Assembly: GCA_027484055.1 (NCBI GenBank)
Contig: JAIXQH010000036.1
Coordinates: forward strand, 1-64,000
Reading direction: 5' to 3'
Length of the DNA stretch: 64,000 bases
Source: Verrucomicrobiaceae bacterium
GTDB lineage: Bacteria > Verrucomicrobiota > Verrucomicrobiia > Verrucomicrobiales > Akkermansiaceae
A program made the translations under genes and the position numbers. The notes beneath the pieces were generated by a model, which was given only the letters and a program-made list of their open reading frames with translations, searched no databases and had not been told where the DNA came from. Shown piece after piece: positions 46,239 to 53,972 of the stretch. Each line of letters opens with the position of its first letter. Positions within the stretch are counted from its first letter, which is position 1.

Positions 46239-47027
46239 ATGAAATTCTTCATTCCACTCTTCGCCCTCATTCTCCCCGCTGCTGCCGACTCACTGCGCAC
46301 TGCAAGTGTGACCGCATCGATCAATGACGTGCAGATTTTTCCAGGTTCACGTGCTGCCCATGCGGCGACAGTCGGAGAAAAAGTCAGCACCCCGTCGTCG
46401 GTGCAAACTGGACGACTCTCCCGCACCGAACTCACGTTCAATGACAACACCATCACCCGCCTAGGTCAGAACTCTATTTTTAGTTTCCATGAAGGCGGTC
46501 GTAACGTGGAGCTAAAACAAGGCTCCGTCTTGCTCCAAGTCCCTAAAAATGCGGGGGGCGCCACCATCCGCACGGCGACAGTGACCGCTGCCATCACCGG
46601 GACTACCGTGATGTTTGAATACGGCCCCGGAGGCTGGATTAAGCTGCTCACACTCGAAGGAACCCAGAAGCTCTCGGTCAACGGCAGTAAAATCAGCGTC
46701 TCTGTCCCAGCAGGCAAAATGATCATCATGAATGCAAATGCCACGGTGATTCCTGAGCCAGTCACCATCGACATCGCCAAGCTCATCGCCACCTCGCCGC
46801 TTGCAGGCGAAGGCACCTTCGGGCCACTGCCCGCGAACGTCCGGGAATTGATTGAAAGAACAATCCAAGAGCAGTTGGTCGCGAAACGTGAGGGCGATCT
46901 ACTCCCCACAAACTACATCATTATCGGCACTGGTAGCCGCACCTCAGAAACCGTCGTTGGTTTCAGCCAAGACTCACGCCAAAATGGCTTTAGTTTCACA
47001 GATAACCCTGGCACACCACGGCCCTAA
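46239..47027 (+). CDS. FecR-domain exported protein
   Basis: The ATG at 46239 follows the barrel gene by 5 bases and gives 262 aa with a signal peptide (about 1-16). The FecR core (PF04773) spans about 25-150: VGEKVSTPSSVQTGRLSRTE, LTFNDNTITRLGQNSIFSFH and ELKQGSVLLQVPKNAGGA, with TATVTAAITGTTVMFEY. Classic FecR spans the membrane and signals to a sigma factor; this one is fully exported and lacks that helix. FecR proteins of this type often neighbour CHASE2 cyclases. It is probably a periplasmic scaffold or sensor partner. Confidence 0.88.
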   Translation: MKFFIPLFALILPAAADSLRTASVTASINDVQIFPGSRAAHAATVGEKVSTPSSVQTGRLSRTELTFNDNTITRLGQNSIFSFHEGGRNVELKQGSVLLQVPKNAGGATIRTATVTAAITGTTVMFEYGPGGWIKLLTLEGTQKLSVNGSKISVSVPAGKMIIMNANATVIPEPVTIDIAKLIATSPLAGEGTFGPLPANVRELIERTIQEQLVAKREGDLLPTNYIIIGTGSRTSETVVGFSQDSRQNGFSFTDNPGTPRP

Positions 47028-47085
47028 GCAATTCCAGTCTCTGGCCGAAACCGGACTGAAGCGTGTCTGCTAACAACGACTTTTG

Positions 47086-48798
47086 CTAGGGTGTGTGCAG
47101 CGGAGTGAGTTTTTCGAGAGCAGGTGAAAGCGGTGCTGGCTGATCGTTATGGAAGGTGTGGCAGCGGATGCATCGGTGGTCGATCCCACCCTGAGGGCTG
47201 TGACAATCGACGCAGGACTTGATCGAAGGCAAGTTGAGATCACGGGTGAGTTCACTGGTCATCACGTTATGACAATCCAGGCAACTTAGACCCTTCTGGT
47301 GCATCTCGTGATTGAATTTTCCAAGTGTCATCCAGCGGTCCGGGACAGAGACTTTTTTGATTTCCGGCGTCGCATTGTCACTCTTCGGTTCTGACACTTC
47401 ATGGCAAGTTGCGCAGCCTGCAAAGGGTGCGCGGAGGCCACCAGGGATTTCTCCTTTCATATCGGCAAAAAAGACGGAGCGCTCGAGTTGCTCACCGGTT
47501 TGATAGAGCTTTTCGATGGAGATTTTTTTCTCACTCACATAAGCTGTGAGCTCATCTCGACGGGTTATGCCTTCATGACTGCGGGCATATTCTTCGTATT
47601 GAATGTTCAAGCTACGCAGGAAGGCGCGCACGTAGTAGGGATCACCGTGTGGTAAATAGATGCCTGGCTTGTCCTTTTCCGCAGGTGTGTCTGGATCGAA
47701 CTGGAGAGTATGGCATTCCATGCAGTGCTTCTCGTAAGTGATGGGAGCTTGGTATTCGCCGTTAGTATCCCGTTCGTGGCAGTCGCTGCAATTGAGCGTT
47801 CTCGGGATTTTACCGGTTTTCAAGTGGACGGCGTGATTGAACTTGAGCGAATTCTCATCCTGGATGCCTTCACGAATTTGCTGGAACTCGGGGTGATCGG
47901 TGGAGAAGCCGGTGATGACTTGCGTGTAGCCTTTTTCCGGACGGGGCCGGGCTTGGATTTTCAGTTTGGAGTCGAGGGTGGGAAATGCGTGTGGATCCAT
48001 TTGGCTCCCCTTGGCGGCGGAAGCAGCCATGAGCTCGGCGGAACCGTGACATGAGGTGCATGAGGCACTATCCACTTCCCGCATGAATCCGCTGCCTTGA
48101 TGCTCCTTGTGGCATTCCTGACAGGCGAATTCCATGGCCATGTTCGGCTGATGAAACTTTTTGCCCTCATGGCAGGCCAGGCAATTCGCATCCATCGCAG
48201 AGGCTTGAAGTGGCCCTTTCTTGATTAGATCGGTGGGAGTTAGCCCAAGTTTAAACGCGTCAAAAGCCTTGGTGGGCCAAGTTTCCAAGCCCTGCTGAGG
48301 CCCATCATGACATGCGGCGCATTGGCTCGCCTCTGCGCCTACTTGCTTCTTATGGATTTCTGCAAACGTCGCACTTGCGTGAACGTTAGAGAGGGGGCCG
48401 GGGTTGGTGAATGAGTCGCGAAACTGGCCGCTGATGCCGACAAATAGAATCAGAAAACTCACGATCACCGTGAAGGCGACGACACGCGACCGGATGGAGC
48501 GGAGAGTCCTGCGCGGCTGGCATTTAGGAATCGCGTTGCAGCAAGTCCCATCAGGCAATGGCCCGTTTTCGCATTTGCCACCGCCGGTTTTGGGGCGGGT
48601 GCAGAGCCAGTGTCCTTTTACCTCACCTGGTTTTAAGTCCAAGCGTGGCGAGCACTCGTAGGTCGCCCGGCATTTGCCTTTCGGGGAGGGGCCGATCCGG
48701 CAAGGGCAGCCCTGACACAAATGACCGCATTCCCAATTGAGATTGGGACGAACATACTCCTTGGAGGGAAATGCCGGTGAATGCTGAGGGTCTTTCAT
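47086..48798 (-). CDS. Membrane-anchored decahaem c-type cytochrome with Cys-rich cytoplasmic head
   Basis: The ATG at 48798 overlaps the upstream stop (ATGA) and gives 570 aa. Residues 1 to about 100 carry at least 11 Cys in clusters such as CGHLCQGCPC and CENGPLPDGTCC, before a single membrane helix (VVAFTVIVSFLILFVGI, about 105-125). The rest is extracytoplasmic with ten CxxCH haem sites: CAACH, CLACH, CQECH, CTSCH, CSDCH, CMECH, CATCH, CLDCH, CVDCH and CIRCH. It is the last gene of the leftward electron-transfer operon and probably carries electrons from the membrane complex into the periplasm. The N-terminal cluster may bind Fe-S or zinc. Confidence 0.93.
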   Translation of the reverse strand: MKDPQHSPAFPSKEYVRPNLNWECGHLCQGCPCRIGPSPKGKCRATYECSPRLDLKPGEVKGHWLCTRPKTGGGKCENGPLPDGTCCNAIPKCQPRRTLRSIRSRVVAFTVIVSFLILFVGISGQFRDSFTNPGPLSNVHASATFAEIHKKQVGAEASQCAACHDGPQQGLETWPTKAFDAFKLGLTPTDLIKKGPLQASAMDANCLACHEGKKFHQPNMAMEFACQECHKEHQGSGFMREVDSASCTSCHGSAELMAASAAKGSQMDPHAFPTLDSKLKIQARPRPEKGYTQVITGFSTDHPEFQQIREGIQDENSLKFNHAVHLKTGKIPRTLNCSDCHERDTNGEYQAPITYEKHCMECHTLQFDPDTPAEKDKPGIYLPHGDPYYVRAFLRSLNIQYEEYARSHEGITRRDELTAYVSEKKISIEKLYQTGEQLERSVFFADMKGEIPGGLRAPFAGCATCHEVSEPKSDNATPEIKKVSVPDRWMTLGKFNHEMHQKGLSCLDCHNVMTSELTRDLNLPSIKSCVDCHSPQGGIDHRCIRCHTFHNDQPAPLSPALEKLTPLHTP

Positions 48799-49631
48799 GA
48801 GGCGGCTCCGGAAAACGCGTGAACGAGGATGATGTGTAACACGCTGAATATCAGCAACGAATAGCTGAGTGGGATATGCGCGAACAGCCACAAGCGGAGT
48901 GTGGATTGCAACGTATATTGGTAGTCGAGCAGGTGCTTCTGGGTGACGAGATCCCGCAATTTTTCAATGAGCTCATGCTCGCCTTTCTTGGCATAGCGTT
49001 GAATCTCGTCAAATTCGGAAGTGTGCGCCGCATGCGGAGCGCGTGACTGGCGGAGGTGCGCCCACCGGTTGCAGGGTTTTGTGAAAAACAATCCCAATCG
49101 TTTCGTGTAAAATTCGGCAACCACGGACGAGGTCTGCCCGTCTACTCCAGCTAGAACGAGGGCTTCCGCCTCTGCGCGTAAGCTACGCCGTGCATAAGGA
49201 ATTCTCTCGTAAGGCGTTTCGTAGCCCGCGACGGTGAGCATTCTTGGGAAGGCACGGCTGATCCATAACCCAACTACTCCAGTTAAGAAGACCACGATAT
49301 AACACCAGGCGAGCAGTTGATGAAAAATTCCAGCAGGCCAAGAACCACTGATGTGGACGAAGAATAACGCACCCGAGAAGACACCCACGTAAAGGTGCAG
49401 TTGCAACCAGAAACGGGTACTCCCGAGACGCAGAAAAGGAACCCGCTTTCTCAAGTTGAAGAAAGTTAGAAACAACATCGCCGCGAAAAGAACCCAACCA
49501 CTCAAATACGCATGACGTGGAAACAAAGGCGCGTATTGGTCATAGGCCACCACAGCCAAGACCACGGCCAAGGTGGTCAGGAGAATACTGATCACCCGCC
49601 GGCGTTTGAGTTCTATTTCCTTTTTAGCCAC
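48795..49631 (-). CDS. Cytochrome-b-like integral membrane protein of the electron-transfer operon
   Basis: The 278-aa protein starts at GTG 49631, overlapping the upstream gene by 19 bases. It has five or six hydrophobic segments. His residues are placed in helices in the way of haem-b ligands: LHLYVGVFSGALFFVH and FHQLLAW, then AHIPLSYSLLIFSVLHIILVH. A cytoplasmic loop of about 90 residues lies between the fourth and fifth segments. It resembles ferric-reductase/cytochrome b561-like membrane domains and should pass electrons from the cytoplasmic Fe-S protein to the decahaem cytochrome. Haem binding is inferred from His positions. Confidence 0.8.
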   Translation of the reverse strand: MAKKEIELKRRRVISILLTTLAVVLAVVAYDQYAPLFPRHAYLSGWVLFAAMLFLTFFNLRKRVPFLRLGSTRFWLQLHLYVGVFSGALFFVHISGSWPAGIFHQLLAWCYIVVFLTGVVGLWISRAFPRMLTVAGYETPYERIPYARRSLRAEAEALVLAGVDGQTSSVVAEFYTKRLGLFFTKPCNRWAHLRQSRAPHAAHTSEFDEIQRYAKKGEHELIEKLRDLVTQKHLLDYQYTLQSTLRLWLFAHIPLSYSLLIFSVLHIILVHAFSGAAS

Positions 49632-51382
49632 TGTGTAAGGGAGGTTACCCGGGTTAAATCGGTCCGGCTAAGAGCGTCATGTGGGCAGGCGTTCAAGCAG
49701 GCAGGGCCGCTGAGTTGCTCCACACACAAATCACACTTGGTTGCTTTCAAAATAGGCTGAAACTCTTCATCGACCAAGAATTCACCTTGGCTGGATCTCA
49801 CCTCGACCATGCGGATCGAGTCATACGGACAATTCGCCGCACAGGTGCCACAGCCGATGCAGGAGGCTGGATTGATCACGACTTCCCCACCAAAGCTGGT
49901 CCGGTGAATCGCACCGGTGGGACAGCCGATCATGCACACAGGGTCCACGCAGTGCATGCAGGCGTTCGCGATCATCAGATTGTCAATCATCGGCCCATGC
50001 CGTAAGAAGCGTGGGTTCCCGTCGTGAGTCGAAGCACAAGCGCGGACGCAATCGTCGCAACGGGTACAGCGGTCCATGTCGATGACCATGGACTTGGTAC
50101 CATTGAAAAAGCGATGCTCCGCCATGAACTCCATGAGGCTAGCAGATGGAGCCTCGTCCGCTTCAACCAGCCCCGTATTCTCCGAGTCTGACTTGAACTG
50201 GGGAACGGTGATGGTTGGGAACTCAGCTTCAGATAAGCCCCGATTGGCAAATTTTTCCAATGCAGCGGTGGGGATGAAAATGAGGTGAGCATATCCTAAT
50301 GAGCGCAAGGTATACAGAGACTGCATCTCTTGGTTAGGATTTTTCCAATACTTCGCGATTTCTTCATAGCCGAAAACGCTGCCAGCTCCAATGTAGTTCA
50401 AGGTGCGTTCGCCACTACCGTATTTCTGACTGACGCGGCAGAATCCAGCTCGAATCATGTAGATCCCGTTACTATACTCCCCTTCTTTCACAATGAGTGG
50501 CTCACTCGCGAATGTCGTCGAGTCACCATCCGCCGCTAGCTTGCGGTAAGCACCAGACCAGTTATAGTCACCAAAGGTTTCCAACTGGGCCTCTTCACAC
50601 AACTGAACGAAATCTTTCTCCGCTAGATGACTGAAAAGCCGGTGATTGCTAAGGAAGTTTTTCAGAGAATTCTCACGATAGATGGTATCGATCTGCTTCT
50701 TCAGCGCCGCATCATAGCGCATGATATCTCGCAACCCTTCCCAACTGAATTCCAACAAACTAGCCTGCGCCGTAGCAGCTACCACGGTGGCAGTTCTCGG
50801 CATCCGACTGAGCGCAGAAATCTCGCCAAACATCTGCCCCTTTTTTAGCGCAACCGTCTGCGCTTCTGACACGATCTGCGGGTAATCCTGTAAATAGACA
50901 GAATTGATTTTCTTGCTGATAGAACCTTTATTCTTATCGCTAGCACGCGGAGATTTTTTACTCCAGCCCTCGGGTTCAGGGTTGTTGTTCCAGAGTTGAC
51001 CGATGCGAGCCATCAAGCCTTTTTTCACCTTCGGCGCACGTCCCAAAAGCTGGGGATCAAGGTCAGAGCGCAGGATGACATCCACTTCTCCCTCCAAGAC
51101 TAAAAATGCCGAGGTTCCGTAGTCATCCTTACGCAGAATGATTTCGCCAATGGTGTAATGACGAACGGCCGAGTCAGCCCTCAAGATTTCCCGTAGCGGA
51201 GTGCCGGCAGGAAATGCGGACTGATTCATACTGGCAAATGGCTCGGTGGCCAGCAGCCTGTCCAAGGTGGCGTCAGTCATCGCCGGATCAAGCGGGTCAT
51301 CCCAGCGTTTAGGACGGGTGGCTTTGCGAGTGAGACTTTCGAGAGTTGTTCCGGTAGTTGCCATAGGTTGAGCGTTAGGCAT
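49613..51382 (-). CDS. Cyclic-nucleotide-binding and four-[4Fe-4S] ferredoxin fusion protein
   Basis: The 589-aa protein is cytoplasmic. The first cNMP domain (about 60-225) has an intact phosphate-binding cassette, FGEISALSRMPRTATV at 185-200 with Arg196, and an insertion of about 70 residues after the early beta strands. A second, degenerate cNMP domain lies at about 245-410. The C-terminal part (about 430-580) holds four Cys quartets in DMSO-reductase-B style, including CTRCDDCVRAC, CMHCVDPVCMIGCP, CIGCGTCAANCP and CDLC...CLNACP. It would relay electrons from the NqrF-like reductase to the membrane protein, possibly gated by cAMP. ATG 51382 is chosen for a GGTGAT ribosome site; ATG 51364 is the alternative. 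Confidence 0.93.
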   Translation of the reverse strand: MPNAQPMATTGTTLESLTRKATRPKRWDDPLDPAMTDATLDRLLATEPFASMNQSAFPAGTPLREILRADSAVRHYTIGEIILRKDDYGTSAFLVLEGEVDVILRSDLDPQLLGRAPKVKKGLMARIGQLWNNNPEPEGWSKKSPRASDKNKGSISKKINSVYLQDYPQIVSEAQTVALKKGQMFGEISALSRMPRTATVVAATAQASLLEFSWEGLRDIMRYDAALKKQIDTIYRENSLKNFLSNHRLFSHLAEKDFVQLCEEAQLETFGDYNWSGAYRKLAADGDSTTFASEPLIVKEGEYSNGIYMIRAGFCRVSQKYGSGERTLNYIGAGSVFGYEEIAKYWKNPNQEMQSLYTLRSLGYAHLIFIPTAALEKFANRGLSEAEFPTITVPQFKSDSENTGLVEADEAPSASLMEFMAEHRFFNGTKSMVIDMDRCTRCDDCVRACASTHDGNPRFLRHGPMIDNLMIANACMHCVDPVCMIGCPTGAIHRTSFGGEVVINPASCIGCGTCAANCPYDSIRMVEVRSSQGEFLVDEEFQPILKATKCDLCVEQLSGPACLNACPHDALSRTDLTRVTSLTQWLKRK

Positions 51383-52661
51383 CAATCACCATTTTGCCCT
51401 TTGGACGGCAGATGCAGGTCAAACAACTTCCCTCTTCCGGCTCGTTTCCAGGTTCTCCCACATATTCTACGCTGCCTTCCTTGATCGCCACGACACAACT
51501 GCCACAGCTCCCTGAGCGGCAGCCTGCATCAATGCTGGTGATCCCATTGGCTTCAGCGAAATCGAGCAGATTCGCGACGGCAGGGTCCCAGAAGACTTTT
51601 TTCCCGGAGCGGGCAAATTCAATTTCTACCGTTGCTTGCGATGGGGTGTTTGAAGGCAGCTCGGGTTCTTTCGGCTTGGTGCTAACGGTTGCTGGCCCGA
51701 ATGCTTCGAACTTCACATCCTTTTTCGGAACACCCCATTCATATAGCCCGTTCACCAAGCTATCCATGAACGGCCCGGGACCACATAGATAATACTCGTA
51801 ATTGCTAGATGGCAAAACTGATTTCATCAGCTCCACCGTCACCCGACTGTGGTGGTTGTATGACACACCTAGTAAATCCTCGTCTAGCGGACGACTGTAG
51901 CAAATGTGCAGTCGAAGGTTTGGATTCTTTTTCTGTAACTCAATCACCTCGTCACGGAACATGTGGTCCATGTTGTTCCGGCAACCGAAGAAAAAATAAA
52001 TCTCCCGTCGATCCTGGATATGCGTCAAGACACGCGCCATCGCTAACATCGGCGTAATGCCGATTCCTCCGGAAATCAGTACGACAGGACGCTCGACTTC
52101 GACATCGAGAAAAAACTTACCACTCGGTGCCTTCACATCGAGAATATCACCTTCTTTCACATGATCCGCGAAGTAGTTCGAAACCGCGCCCGGCTGCCCG
52201 TCGGCACGGGTGTAACGTTTGATCGTGACTCGATAATGATCATCGCTAATCGAGCCATCAGACAGTGAGTAACACCGCACCTGAGGTTTTGGCTCATTCG
52301 GGAATTTTACTTCAAACGTCAGGTATTGACCGGGTTTGAACTTGGGTAGTGGCTTGCCGTTATGAGGCGTGAGATAGTAGGAATAGGTGTCCTCGCATTC
52401 TTCAACTTTCTTGGAGACGGTGAATTTCCGACAGCCGTTCCACGCCACTTCCGGGGCGGCTTGGGCCTTCAGGTTGAGAATTTCGATTTTTTTACTGAGC
52501 GCATCAAGTTCGAGACGGTTCCGCTGAGACTCAAAGCGATACCGCGCGCCAACAACCCACCACTGAGTTGCGATGTATCCCAGCGTCAAAAAGCCACCAC
52601 CTAGACCGATCGTAAGGAGTGGGCTCTGTAGCAACAAAGTCAGTAAGATCTCGTGATTCAC
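51375..52661 (-). CDS. NqrF-like FAD/NAD(P)H reductase with a 2Fe-2S domain
   Basis: The 428-aa protein begins at GTG 52661 with one membrane helix (about 10-35) and a short coiled region. The FAD-binding ferredoxin-reductase core follows: RCYSLSDGS (FAD), ISGGIGITPMLAMARVL (NAD/NADP) and YYLCGPGPFMDSLV. At the C terminus is a plant-type 2Fe-2S domain with the Cys set DAGCRSGSCGSC...CLTC. The domain order (helix, reductase, C-terminal 2Fe-2S) differs from NqrF, where the 2Fe-2S is N-terminal. It is the first gene of the leftward operon and probably brings in electrons from NADH or NADPH. Confidence 0.92.
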   Translation of the reverse strand: MNHEILLTLLLQSPLLTIGLGGGFLTLGYIATQWWVVGARYRFESQRNRLELDALSKKIEILNLKAQAAPEVAWNGCRKFTVSKKVEECEDTYSYYLTPHNGKPLPKFKPGQYLTFEVKFPNEPKPQVRCYSLSDGSISDDHYRVTIKRYTRADGQPGAVSNYFADHVKEGDILDVKAPSGKFFLDVEVERPVVLISGGIGITPMLAMARVLTHIQDRREIYFFFGCRNNMDHMFRDEVIELQKKNPNLRLHICYSRPLDEDLLGVSYNHHSRVTVELMKSVLPSSNYEYYLCGPGPFMDSLVNGLYEWGVPKKDVKFEAFGPATVSTKPKEPELPSNTPSQATVEIEFARSGKKVFWDPAVANLLDFAEANGITSIDAGCRSGSCGSCVVAIKEGSVEYVGEPGNEPEEGSCLTCICRPKGKMVIDA

Positions 52662-52791
52662 ATTATCAGTTCAATTCAAAAAGCAAGGTCACTGCTGCAT
52701 TGAAAGGATTTATCGGGGTTTTACTAGCAAGAATTTCGACTTCGTGCGTGGCTAGCATATTGGCTTGCCACCCTTCAACCCAAAACCTTAC

Positions 52792-53946
52792 ATGGTCTTA
52801 CGTGTGAAGGAGAGGCTGCTATTTTTAGGATTTGTGATCGCATTTTGCCTCTCGCAAAGTGGCATGGGGCAGCCTCTGGAAGCCGAAAAAGCGCTGGGTT
52901 CCCAAACGTGCATGACCAGTGGTTGCCATGGTGGAGCAGGGCCGGGCCGCGGCGCTTATACCATTTGGAAACAGTATGACCCCCATTTCGACGCTGCTGC
53001 CACCCTGACAAACGGCCGCTCTCGGGCGATGGCCAGACAGCTCGGCCTCGACAATGCGGCGGAAGCCCAAAGTTGCACCGTCTGCCACTCCCCGCTGCGT
53101 CAAATCGCACCGAGCGAGCTCCCGGCACCGCCGGAAGGTCACAAGCGCGACAGCGGTGTCTCCTGCGCAAGTTGTCACGGGCCTGCGGACCAATGGCTAC
53201 TTTCTCACACTCGCCCGGATTATCCGCAAGCCGCGCTGGCTCGCCTCGGGATGCGGCAGCTTGCCACTTCATACCAGCGGGCTAACAATTGCGTCGCTTG
53301 CCACCAGAATCTGAGCAATGAGCTTGTGGAGGCTAGGCACCCTCCTCTCGTCTTTGAGCTAGATGGTCTCATGGTGGCTGAGCCGAAACATTGGCGCGAA
53401 GAAGAGGGCTTTTCTCATGTGAAATCATGGTTGGTGGGGCAAGCCGTGGCACTGCGTGAAACAGCGGCACAGGCCAGTCGCGAACCGGGCCCACGCAGAA
53501 CTGCGGAAATCGAAGCAATTCGAGCCTTGCTGAATGCGACAGCCACAGGCTGGAACGACTCCACTCAAAATCTCGTGCGCTCGGCGGATGATTTTGCCAA
53601 ACAAATTTCAGAGTCCCCCATGAGTCAGGAGCAAAGTCGTGCGATCTTGCTCAAACTGATTCGCAACCGAACTCCATTCCAAACCGATGCATTCGCCCAA
53701 GTCGCTGCGGACTATCGTTTGTGGTCGATCGGTTATTACGCAGAGCGCCTCACATTGGCGATTGATCGCCTCAACCAATCGCTCATTTCTTCCGGACAAA
53801 GCGGAATGTTTGCAGAGGATTTCCTAAACGCGTTGTTCGATGCGGCGAAACCTCCCGAAAGCTTTGATGCCGCGACCACCGAAGCTTTCGTAAAACAATT
53901 GGATCGATTGAAAATGGCAGCACTCGATCTGGAAAAAGCCCGATAA
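52792..53946 (+). CDS. Periplasmic tetrahaem cytochrome c (c554-like)
   Basis: The ATG at 52792 gives 384 aa with a signal peptide (about 1-27, ending GMGQ). Haem sites are CMTSGCH (CxxxxCH), CTVCH, CASCH and CVACH, all in the first 190 residues. The order and spacing (KALGSQTCMTSGCHGG, then SPLRQ, then GPADQW) resemble the cytochrome c554 family. The C-terminal half is helical and haem-free. It diverges from the reductase operon with a 130-base spacer and leads the rightward operon. It probably shuttles electrons between the decahaem membrane cytochrome and the outer-membrane complex. Confidence 0.92.
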   Translation: MVLRVKERLLFLGFVIAFCLSQSGMGQPLEAEKALGSQTCMTSGCHGGAGPGRGAYTIWKQYDPHFDAAATLTNGRSRAMARQLGLDNAAEAQSCTVCHSPLRQIAPSELPAPPEGHKRDSGVSCASCHGPADQWLLSHTRPDYPQAALARLGMRQLATSYQRANNCVACHQNLSNELVEARHPPLVFELDGLMVAEPKHWREEEGFSHVKSWLVGQAVALRETAAQASREPGPRRTAEIEAIRALLNATATGWNDSTQNLVRSADDFAKQISESPMSQEQSRAILLKLIRNRTPFQTDAFAQVAADYRLWSIGYYAERLTLAIDRLNQSLISSGQSGMFAEDFLNALFDAAKPPESFDAATTEAFVKQLDRLKMAALDLEKAR

Positions 53947-53972
53947 CCCCCATCCATGAACATCGTAAAAAA

